Of a stretch of DNA of 64,000 nucleotides, positions 52,588 through 61,266 are shown piece by piece. Source of the stretch: Comamonadaceae bacterium (lineage in GTDB: Bacteria > Pseudomonadota > Gammaproteobacteria > Burkholderiales > Burkholderiaceae_C). Within the stretch, counting starts at the first letter, position 1. Every line of letters starts with the position of its first letter. The stretch spans positions 1 to 64,000 of the forward strand of contig JAECRA010000006.1 in the NCBI GenBank assembly GCA_015999985.1, written 5' to 3'. A model generated the notes under the pieces. The model was not told where the DNA came from. It searched no databases and saw only the letters and a program-made list of their open reading frames with translations. The position numbers and the translations under genes were made by a program.

Positions 52588-53567
52588 ATATGCGCGACAT
52601 CGACTTCAAACCTCTTCTGCTGGTCCCCGTTCTGGCCATGCTGGCACTGCCCCTGGTGGGCTCGCCTTCCACATGGCTCACATTGACCGTGGCGGGCCTC
52701 GCAATGGGCATGATCATCTTCATCATTGCCTCCGGCCTCACGCTGGTCTTCGGGCTCATGGATGTGCTTAATTTCGGGCATGGCGTTTTCATTGCCCTGG
52801 GTGCTTTTGTGGCCACCTCTGTATTCGGGCTGATGGGAGACTGGACTGGCTCGGGTGACATCTGGCGCAACCTGATGGCCGTCCTGCCAGCCATGCTCGT
52901 GGCCATGCTCGTGGCCGGTGCCATCGGCCTGGCGTTTGAGCGATTCATCGTGCGGCCGGTGTATGGGCAGCATCTGAAGCAGATCCTGATCACCATGGGC
53001 GGCATGATCATCGGCGAAGAGTTGATCAAAGTCATTTGGGGCCCACAGCAGATTCCTCTGCCGCTTCCTACCGGCATGCAAGGCTCCTGGCTTATCGGAG
53101 AAGCTGCCGTTGAAAAGTACCGAGTGGTCGCAGTGATTGTCGGTCTGGCCGTGTTTGCGCTGCTGGCCTGGACGCTTTCCCGGACCAAGGTGGGCCTGCT
53201 CATCCGCGCAGGCGTGCAAGACCGGGAAATGGTCGAATCGCTGGGCTACCGCATCCGACGCCTGTTCGTGGGTGTATTCGTCGCGGGCAGCGCGCTGGCC
53301 GGACTTGGCGGCGTGATGTGGGGGCTTTATCAACAAAGCGTCGTCCCTCAGATGGGCGCTCAGGTGAACGTGCTCATCTTCATCGTGATCATCATCGGCG
53401 GCTTGGGATCGACTGGCGGCGCGCTGATTGGCGCCCTTCTGGTGGGCTTGATGGCCAACTACACCGGATTTCTGGCACCGAAGGTGGCGCTGTTTTCGAA
53501 CATCGCGCTGATGGTCGCCATCTTGCTGTGGCGCCCTCAGGGCGTCTATCCAGTGACGAACCGATAA
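52584..53567 (+). CDS. livH: LivH-like ABC permease
   Basis: Inner-membrane permease of 327 residues with about eight hydrophobic segments. The LivH pattern is visible: LTLVFGLMDVLNFGHGVFIALGAFVA near residue 45-75 and FIVIIIGGLGSTGGALIGALLVGLMANY near the C terminus. It forms the channel with LivM. The start overlaps livF (ATGA). Confidence 0.93.
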   Translation: MNMRDIDFKPLLLVPVLAMLALPLVGSPSTWLTLTVAGLAMGMIIFIIASGLTLVFGLMDVLNFGHGVFIALGAFVATSVFGLMGDWTGSGDIWRNLMAVLPAMLVAMLVAGAIGLAFERFIVRPVYGQHLKQILITMGGMIIGEELIKVIWGPQQIPLPLPTGMQGSWLIGEAAVEKYRVVAVIVGLAVFALLAWTLSRTKVGLLIRAGVQDREMVESLGYRIRRLFVGVFVAGSALAGLGGVMWGLYQQSVVPQMGAQVNVLIFIVIIIGGLGSTGGALIGALLVGLMANYTGFLAPKVALFSNIALMVAILLWRPQGVYPVTNR

Positions 53568-53656
53568 AACTGGGAACCGCACATGATCGCTTGCCCATGC
53601 CCATGCCACTTCCCGGTTGAACCCTCGCAACCCTTGACCGACCAGGACACCTCGTC

Positions 53657-54736
53657 ATGCTGAGCCGTCTACTGTCTCATGATCTACCGCGCAGCAAGCT
53701 GCTCGCGTTGATCCTCATCACCATCGTTCTGGGATTGGCCTTTGCGCCGTTCATTTTCCCAGGCGTGAAGGCCCTCAACGTAGCGGCCAAGATACTGGTT
53801 TTCATTGTGCTGGTGGTGGGCTTCGATCTACTGCTGGGTTACACCGGTATCGTGAGCTTCGCACATACGATGTTTTTCGGCATTGGAGCCTACGGCATCG
53901 CCATTGCCACCACGCGCATGGGCCCCACCTGGAGTGCATTGGCAGTGGGGGTGGCAGGAGCGCTTGTGCTGTCATTGTTGCTGTCGCTCGCGGTGGGGCT
54001 GTTCTCCCTGCGGGTGCGGGCTATCTTCTTTGCCATGATCACGCTCGCAGTGGCCGCTGCTTTCCAAACCCTGGCCTCTCAGCTTTCTGAATTCACAGGG
54101 GGCGAAGACGGCTTGACGTTCAAGGTTCCAGAGCTTCTCTCGCCTTCGTTCGAATTCAGCGAAGAGCCTTTTCTAGGCGCCTCTCTCGATGGCCGCCTGC
54201 TCAGCTACTACCTGCTCTTCGTGGCATGTGTTGTGCTGGTGCTGGTCTTGCTGCGCATCGTCAACTCGCCGTTCGGACGAGTGCTTCAAGCCATCCGGGA
54301 AAATGAGTTCCGCGCTGAGGCCATAGGTTATCGCGTCGTCGTTTACCGCACGCTTTCATCTGTGCTCTCCGCCCTGTTCGCGACGCTGGCCGGGTGCATG
54401 CTGGCCATTTGGCTGCGCTACAACGGCCCCGACACCTCGCTCAGCTTCGAGATCATGATGGACGTGCTGCTGATTGTGGTGATCGGCGGCATGGGCACGG
54501 TTTATGGTGCCGTGATTGGCTCCGTTCTGTTCGTGGTGGCGCAAAGCTATCTGCAAGACCTCTTGCGCGTGGGAAGCGATGCTGCCGTAGGCATTCCTAT
54601 TCTGCCGTCCCTGCTCTCGCCAGACCGCTGGCTTCTCTGGCTGGGCGTCTTGTTCGTGCTTTCCGTCTATTACTTCCCCACCGGCGTGGTGGGCAAGCTG
54701 CGCGCCCGTGCCACCAGCATGCATAAACCGTCATGA
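53657..54736 (+). CDS. livM: LivM-like ABC permease
   Basis: Permease of 359 residues with about nine to ten hydrophobic segments. Marks are VVGFDLLLGYTGIVSFAHTMFFGIGAYGIAI near 55-85, the loop RVLQAIRENEFRAEAIGYRV near 215 and VVIGGMGTVYGAVIGSVLFVVAQ near 275. Partner of LivH. It overlaps the following alpha/beta hydrolase gene by four bases (ATGA). Confidence 0.93.
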   Translation: MLSRLLSHDLPRSKLLALILITIVLGLAFAPFIFPGVKALNVAAKILVFIVLVVGFDLLLGYTGIVSFAHTMFFGIGAYGIAIATTRMGPTWSALAVGVAGALVLSLLLSLAVGLFSLRVRAIFFAMITLAVAAAFQTLASQLSEFTGGEDGLTFKVPELLSPSFEFSEEPFLGASLDGRLLSYYLLFVACVVLVLVLLRIVNSPFGRVLQAIRENEFRAEAIGYRVVVYRTLSSVLSALFATLAGCMLAIWLRYNGPDTSLSFEIMMDVLLIVVIGGMGTVYGAVIGSVLFVVAQSYLQDLLRVGSDAAVGIPILPSLLSPDRWLLWLGVLFVLSVYYFPTGVVGKLRARATSMHKPS

Positions 54737-55614
54737 GCTTCTCATCCCAATACCTCATCTGCGCTGGCCGCGAGATCCATTACACGGATTGGCAACCCAG
54801 GGAAACTGCACGCGGTACGGTAGTCGCCTGGCATGGCCTGGCGCGCACCGGGCGAGACATGGACGAACTCGCAGAGCACCTGTCGGCGCGAGGCTTTCGC
54901 GTGATATGCCCTGACACCATAGGGCGTGGACTTTCGCAATGGGCGTCCAACCCCAAGGACGAATACTGCCTGGCCTTCTATGCCCGTCTGGCCCGTGAGC
55001 TGCTGGTGCGGCTAGGAATTGAGCGCTGCCACTGGGTCGGCACCTCGATGGGCGGGGCCATCGGCACCGTGGGTGCATCAGGCTTTTTTGAACCCGAATT
55101 GAAAGCGCGTATTCAAAGCCTGGTGCTCAACGACAACGCGCCTCAATTGGCGCAGTCGGCGATTGAACGCATCAAGCAATACGCCGGCAATCCGCCTCAG
55201 TTTTCCACCGTGGCAGAACTGGAAGCATTCTTCAGAGCCGCCTACAAGCCCTATGGCTTCCTGACGGATGCACAGTGGCGCCGCTTGACCGAGACCTCTA
55301 CACGCCGCATGCCTGATGGCCGTGTGACGCCTCACTACGATCCAGCCATGACAGGCCAGTTCGTGCACCACCCTGAGGACTATTTGATTTGGCAGCACTA
55401 CGATGCCTTGCGAATTCCCGTCTTGCTGCTGCGAGGAGCCGACTCGGATCTGGTGCTGCGCGAAACCGCAGATGAGATGACAGGGCGCGGGCCGGGAAGC
55501 CTGGGGCTGTTGCAGATGGTTGAAGTGCCAGACTGCGGACATGCACCTGCGCTCAATGTACCCTTCCAGCTTGAGCTGGTCAGCAAGTTCATTGAGACCG
55601 CACAGACTGAGTAG
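54733..55614 (+). CDS. Alpha/beta hydrolase coupled to liv operon
   Basis: Hydrolase of 293 residues with oxyanion motif VVAWHGLARTGRDMDEL, nucleophile elbow GTSMGGAI (serine near 97), acid in LRGADSDLVL near 237 and catalytic histidine in PDCGHAPALN near 272. Its start overlaps livM, so it is translated as the last member of the transporter operon. That makes it likely to act on the imported compound, for example an ester or amide, or on a product of it. This is inference from linkage; such a gene is not part of standard liv operons. Confidence 0.88.
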   Translation: MSFSSQYLICAGREIHYTDWQPRETARGTVVAWHGLARTGRDMDELAEHLSARGFRVICPDTIGRGLSQWASNPKDEYCLAFYARLARELLVRLGIERCHWVGTSMGGAIGTVGASGFFEPELKARIQSLVLNDNAPQLAQSAIERIKQYAGNPPQFSTVAELEAFFRAAYKPYGFLTDAQWRRLTETSTRRMPDGRVTPHYDPAMTGQFVHHPEDYLIWQHYDALRIPVLLLRGADSDLVLRETADEMTGRGPGSLGLLQMVEVPDCGHAPALNVPFQLELVSKFIETAQTE

Positions 55615-55715
55615 CGGCTCTATGGGTCTAAGCGCTAGCGACTAGTTATTCGAGGGCCGAGCGAAGCAATGGCCCGAATGGGTATCCAACCCCTCTGGAA
55701 GTGCTGAGCAGCGCA

Positions 55716-55836
55716 GTGCGAGGGGCGGGCAAGAGCACTGCAAGATGCTCTTGCTTCGTGATCTAGCTTGTCGCAGTTGTTTGACCGAAGTGAGCGAAGT
55801 GAACGCAGGGAGTTTCTGCGACACCGCCCCTCGCAC
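55716..55836. repeat. Structured intergenic element, three nested perfect stems
   Basis: An outer 13-base perfect inverted repeat (GTGCGAGGGGCGG 55716-55728 / CCGCCCCTCGCAC 55824-55836) encloses two 8-base perfect hairpins: GCAAGAGC/GCTCTTGC (55729-55736, 55747-55754) and TGTCGCAG/CTGCGACA (55769-55776, 55816-55823). The stems abut, which would give a three-way junction in RNA or single-stranded DNA. No protein is encoded. It lies downstream of the liv-hydrolase operon in a gene-free gap (55615-56193). It may be a repetitive element of the REP/IS-remnant kind or a non-coding RNA. Confidence 0.6.
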
Positions 55837-55877
55837 GAGCAGCGCAGGTTGCCCGTAGCGAAGCGAAGGGACACGGC

Positions 55878-55978
55878 CGGCGGGGCCGCCTTTCTTTTGC
55901 CTACTTTTCTTGGGCCGGCCATCCGGTGGCGGAGCAAAGAACAAGTAGGTGCACTGCCGGGGGCATATCCCGGCCTCC
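55878..55978. repeat. Imperfect palindromic intergenic repeat
   Basis: Contains CGGCGGGGCCGCC, then CCTACTTTTCTTGG, loosely complementary to CAAAGAACAAGTAGG near 55935-55949, and a CCGGG/CCCGG hairpin near 55957-55973. This sequence type recurs between genes in Comamonadaceae genomes. No gene is seen. Confidence 0.45.
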
Positions 55979-56050
55979 GACCTTAAGAGAACAGCCGGAG
56001 GTAATTAGCAACCGGAGCGCTTGATCGACGGCCGCTTGCCCTCACCCCAA

Positions 56051-56145
56051 CCCTCTCCCAAAGGGAGAGGGAGTGAAAACACCCGCTGCTTGCCCTCACC
56101 GGATGGCCGGCCCCCGGATGGCCGGCCCCCGGTTGGCCGGTCCCG
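56051..56145. repeat. CCCTCTCCC palindrome and 15-base tandem repeats
   Basis: A perfect 9-base palindrome CCCTCTCCC-AAA-GGGAGAGGG (56051-56071) is followed by three head-to-tail copies of a 15-base unit, GGATGGCCGGCCCCC (56101, 56116, and a diverged copy at 56131). A further related AAAGGGAGAAGGAG stretch is near 56174. Related CTCTCCC/GGGAG sequences occur at 45532-45555 and 51011-51028. Confidence 0.6.
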
Positions 56146-56193
56146 CCCCACCCTCCCCTAAGCCGGGCGCCCCCAAAGGGAGAAGGAGTAAGG

Positions 56194-57201
56194 TCAGAGC
56201 CTTTCCTGAACCAATTCCGATAACGCGACCATCCAAGCCGCGTTGTCATTCAAGCAAGGAATGTAGTGAAACTCCTGCCCACCAGCGTGCAGAAAGGTTT
56301 CCTTGCCTTCAATGGCGATTTCTTCCAGCGTTTCCAGGCAGTCACACACGAACCCCGGACAAACGACGTCCACGCGAGCAACGCCCTGCTGCGCCAGCCT
56401 TTCCAGGGTTTTATCTGTATAAGGCTCCAGCCACTTGGCCTTACCAAAACGTGATTGGAAGCACACTTCGAAATCATCGGTTTTGAGCGCCAGCCGCTCG
56501 GCCAGCAAGCGCGCCGTCTCCAGGCATTGCGCCTGATAGGGATCGCCCAGCTTGATCGATCGCTCAGGCACACCATGAAAGCTCATGATCAGCTTGTTAG
56601 GGCGGCCATGGCTCATCCAGTAATTGCTCACCTGGCGAGCAAGGGCGCGAATGTACCCAGGATCGTCGTTATAACGGTTGATGAAGTGGAACTCCGGCAC
56701 GTGCCGTATCTGGCGCGCCCATGCGCCGACAGCATCGCTGATGCTGCCGGTGGTGGAACCCGCATACTGAGGGTAGAGCGGCACGACCAGCACCCTTGTA
56801 CACCCTTGCGCCTTTAACTCGTCCAGCATCGAAGCCATGGACGGGTTGCCATAACGCATGGCGTGCCTGACAGTGACGCGGTGACCGCGCTCGCCCAGGT
56901 AACCACGTAGCATGACGGCTTGCCGGGCGGTCCAGAATGCGAGAGGCGAGCCCTCTGGCGTCCAGATCTTGCGGTACTTTTCGGCCGACTTCGATGGGCG
57001 AAAAGGCAAGATCGCCCCATAAAGTATGGGCTTCCATACCAGAGGAGGAATCTCGACCACGCGGGGGTCACTCAGAAATTCGGCTAGATAGCGCCGGACG
57101 GCGGATGGAGTGGGCTCATCGGGCGTGCCGAGGTTGCAAAGCAGCACTCCGGTGTGCGGCGCCTGCGCATCACCGGGCGCAGGTTCTGGTTTGAAAGACA
57201 T
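56194..57201 (-). CDS. hemH: Ferrochelatase
   Basis: Enzyme of 335 residues inserting ferrous iron into protoporphyrin IX, the last step of haem synthesis. Marks are GVLLCNLGTPDEPTPSAVRRYL near the N terminus, VPLYPQYAGSTTGSISDAV (about 139-157), SFHGVPERSIKLGDPY with the metal-binding histidine (about 208-223) and CPGFVCDCLETLEEIAIEG with the conserved glutamates (about 284-302). It is divergent from ribD with an 85-base shared promoter region. Confidence 0.95.
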   Translation of the reverse strand: MSFKPEPAPGDAQAPHTGVLLCNLGTPDEPTPSAVRRYLAEFLSDPRVVEIPPLVWKPILYGAILPFRPSKSAEKYRKIWTPEGSPLAFWTARQAVMLRGYLGERGHRVTVRHAMRYGNPSMASMLDELKAQGCTRVLVVPLYPQYAGSTTGSISDAVGAWARQIRHVPEFHFINRYNDDPGYIRALARQVSNYWMSHGRPNKLIMSFHGVPERSIKLGDPYQAQCLETARLLAERLALKTDDFEVCFQSRFGKAKWLEPYTDKTLERLAQQGVARVDVVCPGFVCDCLETLEEIAIEGKETFLHAGGQEFHYIPCLNDNAAWMVALSELVQERL

Positions 57202-57286
57202 GCCGCTATTGTCGTCTATGCCGCAAGCTCGGCCACGGGGCGTTACCTCATGCTACTATTTTTGATTATTCGAAGGATTTCATCTC

Positions 57287-58420
57287 ATGCAAGCTGCCGC
57301 ACATTCTCTTGACGCTGCCATGGCGCAGGCACTCGAGTTGGCCAGGCGCGCACGGCTGAACTGCCCTCCAAACCCTGCCGTAGGTTGCGTGCTGACAAGC
57401 CCCAGCGGCGAAGTACTGGGAGAAGGCTTCACGCAGCCGGTGGGCCAGGCGCATGCGGAAGTCATGGCTTTGCGCGATGCCGCGGCCAAAGGTCTCACAG
57501 TGGCTGGGTCCACAGCCTTCGTCACGCTGGAGCCTTGCTCTCACCATGGTCGTACAGGGCCTTGCTGCGACGCGCTGATTTCAGCCGGCGTCAAGCGTGT
57601 GGTCGCCTCCATGCAAGACCCCAACCCGAAAGTGGGAGGCAATGGCTTCGCGCGCCTGCGCGCCGCCGGGGTAGATGTGGAAGTGGGACAGGGTGCACTG
57701 CAAGCACGTGAACTGAATATTGGATTTTTCAGCCGCATGGTGCGGGGTATTCCATGGGTTCGCATGAAGGCGGCCACTTCATTGGATGGCCGCACCGCAC
57801 TGCCCAATGGCACCAGCCAATGGATCACCTCACCGGCCGCACGCGAGGATGGCCACGCCTGGCGCGCGCGTGCGAGTGCCATCTTGACAGGTATCGGCAC
57901 AGTGCTTGAAGACAACCCCAGGCTGGATGTCCGCCATGGCGGTGCGACCAGGCAACCCGATCTGGTCATTGTGGACAGCCGGCTTGAGACCCCGCTGACC
58001 GCTCGGCTTTGGAATGCCGCGGCCAGGCGAATCCTCATCTACACCGCTAGCTCAGACGCCGCTCGCCAGCAAGCCTTGGTTGATCTGGGAGCGCAAGTCA
58101 TCAGCTTACCTGAAGCCAACGGCAAAGTCGACCTGCAGGCCATGCTGCACGATCTGGGAACGCGGGAAATCAATGAGTTGCACGTAGAAGCGGGCTACAA
58201 GCTCAATGGATCGCTTCTGCGCGGCAAGCTGGTGGACGAGCTCCTGCTCTATCAAGCCCCGATATTACTGGGTGAAGGCGCAGGCATTGCGGCACTTGGC
58301 CCGTTGACCGAACTGGCCCAAGGCGTCAAGTTGGAATGGGTTGAATCCAGCCGGGTGGGTGCAGACATGCGCTCTGTGGTTCGCGTAGCCGGACACAACC
58401 ACTTTTTGAACCAGGTTTAA
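57287..58420 (+). CDS. ribD: Bifunctional riboflavin deaminase/reductase
   Basis: Enzyme of 377 residues for two steps of riboflavin synthesis. The N-terminal deaminase domain (about 1-145) has the zinc site HAEVMAL and PCSHHGRTGPCCDAL. The C-terminal reductase domain (about 150-375) contains RMKAATSLDGRTAL, DGHAWRARASAILTGIGTVLEDNP and EINELHVEAGYKLNGSLL. No other rib gene is adjacent. No FMN riboswitch is visible in the 85 bases upstream. Confidence 0.95.
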   Translation: MQAAAHSLDAAMAQALELARRARLNCPPNPAVGCVLTSPSGEVLGEGFTQPVGQAHAEVMALRDAAAKGLTVAGSTAFVTLEPCSHHGRTGPCCDALISAGVKRVVASMQDPNPKVGGNGFARLRAAGVDVEVGQGALQARELNIGFFSRMVRGIPWVRMKAATSLDGRTALPNGTSQWITSPAAREDGHAWRARASAILTGIGTVLEDNPRLDVRHGGATRQPDLVIVDSRLETPLTARLWNAAARRILIYTASSDAARQQALVDLGAQVISLPEANGKVDLQAMLHDLGTREINELHVEAGYKLNGSLLRGKLVDELLLYQAPILLGEGAGIAALGPLTELAQGVKLEWVESSRVGADMRSVVRVAGHNHFLNQV

Positions 58421-58502
58421 GCACGCCGTACGAACACGCTGGGAACGCACTCACTACATGCCGTGGGTGCGTTGCCTGCCGTGAGCGCGGTCTGGCAGTT
58501 GG

Positions 58503-59219
58503 CTACTCCCCCAGATATGCCGCACGCACTTTGGGGTCGCTCAGAAGCTCTTTACCTGCTCCCGACATATTGATCAGGCCTGACTCCATAACGTAGCCAC
58601 GGTCGGCCAACGCCAGCGCGCGGCTGGCGTTTTGCTCCACAAGCAAGATGGTCACGCCTTGGGCGTACACATCCCGGACAACCTCAAACACTTTGTCCAC
58701 CATGATGGGAGAAAGCCCCATGGAGGGTTCGTCCAGCAGCAGCAACTTGGGTCGACTCATCAAAGCCCGGCCCATGGCGAGCATCTGTTGTTCGCCACCA
58801 GACATGGTGCCGGCCAATTGATCCTTGCGTTCGCGCAGCCGGGGGAAGATGGTGAAAATCTTCTCGATGTCCTCTGCAATGACTGCCTTGTCGTTGCGTA
58901 TGTAGGCGCCCATCATCAGGTTCTCTGTGATGCTCATACGGGTGAACACGCCGCGCCCTTCAGGGACCATGGCCAGGCCTTCCTTGACCAGGTCCCAGGG
59001 GCCTCGGCCCTTGATGCTGCGCCCCATGTATTCGATATCGCCCGCATTGATAGGGAGCGTACCGGTAATGGCCTTCATGGTCGTGGTCTTGCCCGCGCCG
59101 TTGGAGCCGATCAATGAGACCAGTTCTCCCTCGCGCACCTCGAAGTCCACACCTTTGACGGCCTGAATGCCCCCATAGGCCACCTTCAAGCCGGAGACTT
59201 TGAGTAATGTTTGTGCCAT
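58503..59219 (-). CDS. livF: LivF-like ABC ATP-binding protein (second liv operon)
   Basis: ATPase of 238 residues: Walker A GSNGAGKTT, signature TMSGGEQQMLAMGRALM, Walker B LLLLDEPSMGLSP and H-loop VEQNASRAL. It is the last gene of a minus-strand operon livH-livM-livG-livF. ATG 59219 (MAQTLLKV) is used; the frame extends ten codons further. It is more distant from the livF at 51862 than a recent copy would be. Confidence 0.93.
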   Translation of the reverse strand: MAQTLLKVSGLKVAYGGIQAVKGVDFEVREGELVSLIGSNGAGKTTTMKAITGTLPINAGDIEYMGRSIKGRGPWDLVKEGLAMVPEGRGVFTRMSITENLMMGAYIRNDKAVIAEDIEKIFTIFPRLRERKDQLAGTMSGGEQQMLAMGRALMSRPKLLLLDEPSMGLSPIMVDKVFEVVRDVYAQGVTILLVEQNASRALALADRGYVMESGLINMSGAGKELLSDPKVRAAYLGE

Positions 59220-59282
59220 ATCAGAAATCCAATCCAGCAGTGCCGACACCCGGCTTTAACGGTCCAGAAACGGGTCTTTTCA

Positions 59283-60056
59283 TCAATGGCTTTCCGTGCC
59301 TAGATACGCTTCAATCACTTTTTCGTTCTTCTGCACATCGTGCGGTGTGCCCTCTGCAATGGGCTTTCCGTAGTCCAGAACAGTCACGCGGTTGCACAGG
59401 CCCATGACCAGCTTCACGTCATGCTCGATCAACAAAATGGTGCGGTTGTCCTTGCGGATGCGGTCGATCAACTCTCGCAGCATGACCTTCTCGGTAGCGT
59501 TCATGCCGGCCGCTGGTTCATCGAGCGCTATGAGCTGCGGATCAGTCGCCAGGGCACGGGCAATCTCAAGACGCCGCTGGTCCCCATAGGACAGGGTCCG
59601 CGATTTGTAGTCTGCGTACTTTTCTATGCCTACGTATTCGAGCAATTCCCTTGCGCGCTTCTCAATGGCCGCCTCTTCAGACTTGAAGCTACCCGTGCGG
59701 AATATGGCACCGAACAGGCCAGAGTGCGTTCGCACATGCCTGCCGACCATGACGTTTTCAAGCGCTGTCATTTCAGCGAACAGGCGGATATTTTGGAACG
59801 TGCGTGCGATGCCCGCCTTGGCCACCAGATGCACTGCACTGGGTTTATAGGGCTTGCCCGCCAACTCGAAACTGCCGCTGTCCGGGGTGTATAGCCCCGT
59901 CAGCACGTTGAAGAATGTGGTCTTGCCGGCACCATTGGGGCCGATCAGACCGTAGATCTGGCCGCGCTCTATGGTGATGCCCACATCCGATAGCGCCTGC
60001 AGGCCTCCAAAACGCTTGGAGACGCCCTGTACTTTGAGAACGATGTCTGTACTCAT
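59283..60056 (-). CDS. livG: LivG-like ABC ATP-binding protein (second liv operon)
   Basis: ATPase of 257 residues: Walker A GPNGAGKTT, Q-loop region RTFQNIRLFAEMTALENVMVG, signature TLSYGDQRRLEIARALA, Walker B LIALDEPAAGMNATE and H-loop IEHDVKLVMGLC. It powers the importer together with LivF. It lies five bases after the livM stop. Confidence 0.94.
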   Translation of the reverse strand: MSTDIVLKVQGVSKRFGGLQALSDVGITIERGQIYGLIGPNGAGKTTFFNVLTGLYTPDSGSFELAGKPYKPSAVHLVAKAGIARTFQNIRLFAEMTALENVMVGRHVRTHSGLFGAIFRTGSFKSEEAAIEKRARELLEYVGIEKYADYKSRTLSYGDQRRLEIARALATDPQLIALDEPAAGMNATEKVMLRELIDRIRKDNRTILLIEHDVKLVMGLCNRVTVLDYGKPIAEGTPHDVQKNEKVIEAYLGTESH

Positions 60057-60061
60057 GATCT

Positions 60062-61255
60062 TTAAGGATTGACAGGGAATTGGCGGTTTTCCACATTTCC
60101 GGGCACTGCGTCTCCCGGAAGCTCGATACCAGGCGGATCTTGCTGGGCAGAGCCAGGCTGAGCCAGGCCGTCATCCGCTGCTGTCTTGCGCACCCGGCCA
60201 TGCTCGGGCGTAGGCCACAGCCCCCGTGGGCGCAGCAGCATGATGATGATCATGGCCAGCGCAATCAGCAATTGGCGCAAGATGGAGGCGTCCAGCCGGC
60301 CACCCGTCATGCCTTGTAGCGGCCCGGCCACGTAACGCAACACCTCTGGCAGTGCCGCCAGCAGCAAAGCCCCCAGCACCACGCCAGGCAAGTGGCCCAA
60401 GCCTCCCAGGACTACCATGGCAACGATCATGACGGATTCCATCAGGCTGAATGATTCAGGTGACACGAAGCCCTGGAACGCCGCAAACATGGCGCCTGAC
60501 ATGCCCCCGAACGAGGCGCCCATGCCGAAAGCCAGCAACTTCAGATTTCGGGTATTCACGCCCATCGCCTTGGCGGCGATCTCATCTTCGCGGATAGCCA
60601 TCCATGCGCGGCCAATGCGCGAGCTCTGCAGGCGATAACACACGATGATGGTGAAAATCACCAGCATCAGGAACAGGTAGTAATACAAGGTGACCGAAGC
60701 AATCTCAAACCCGCCTATGGTGAGCGGCTTGCCCAGATCCAGCCCGAAGAACTTCACCGAATCGATCTGGCTCACTCCTTTGGGGCCATTGGTGATGTTG
60801 TAGGGGTGGTCAAGGTTGTTCAGGAAGATACGGATGATTTCCCCGAACCCCAACGTCACAATGGCCAGGTAATCGCCACGCAGCTTCAGCACCGGCACGC
60901 CCAGCAAAACCCCCACTCCTGCAGCCAGTAACAGCGCCACCGGTATCACCATCCATAGCGAGGTATGAAACCCGTTGGGAAACATCGCAGCAATGGCGGG
61001 GAAAGTGGAAGTCAGATGCGGTGAGGCCAGCAAGGCATATAGATAGGCCCCCACTGCGAAGAACGCCACATACCCCAGATCGAGCAGGCCAGCGTAACCC
61101 ACGACGATATTCAGCCCCAGTGCCAGCAACACGTACAACAATGCGAGATCCAGAATACGCACCCATGCATTGCCGAACTGCTGCAGGAAAAGCGGCAGAA
61201 CGAGGATGGCGATCCCGCAGATGATGAAAGCAATGATCTTGTTCTTTTGAGTCAT
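60062..61255 (-). CDS. livM: LivM-like ABC permease (second liv operon)
   Basis: Permease of 397 residues with about ten hydrophobic segments: LGLNIVVGYAGLLDLGYVAFFAVGAYLYAL near residue 45-75, the loop RAWMAIREDEIAAKAMGVN and VVLGGLGHLPGVVLGALLLAALPEVLRY near residue 290. The C terminus has a polar extension of about 55 residues beyond the usual end. ATG 61255 has GGAGG at the right distance. Confidence 0.93.
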   Translation of the reverse strand: MTQKNKIIAFIICGIAILVLPLFLQQFGNAWVRILDLALLYVLLALGLNIVVGYAGLLDLGYVAFFAVGAYLYALLASPHLTSTFPAIAAMFPNGFHTSLWMVIPVALLLAAGVGVLLGVPVLKLRGDYLAIVTLGFGEIIRIFLNNLDHPYNITNGPKGVSQIDSVKFFGLDLGKPLTIGGFEIASVTLYYYLFLMLVIFTIIVCYRLQSSRIGRAWMAIREDEIAAKAMGVNTRNLKLLAFGMGASFGGMSGAMFAAFQGFVSPESFSLMESVMIVAMVVLGGLGHLPGVVLGALLLAALPEVLRYVAGPLQGMTGGRLDASILRQLLIALAMIIIMLLRPRGLWPTPEHGRVRKTAADDGLAQPGSAQQDPPGIELPGDAVPGNVENRQFPVNP

Positions 61256-61266
61256 GGTGGCCTCCA

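Noticed and set aside
52407-53630. Long minus-strand open frame (407 codons) opposite livF/livH
   Set aside because: The translation is a His/Gln/Arg/Asp-rich string typical of antisense frames in GC-rich genes, and both plus-strand genes are certain.
57202-57286. Possible FMN riboswitch before ribD
   Set aside because: The divergent gap is only 85 bases and lacks the conserved RFN helices; too short for the aptamer.
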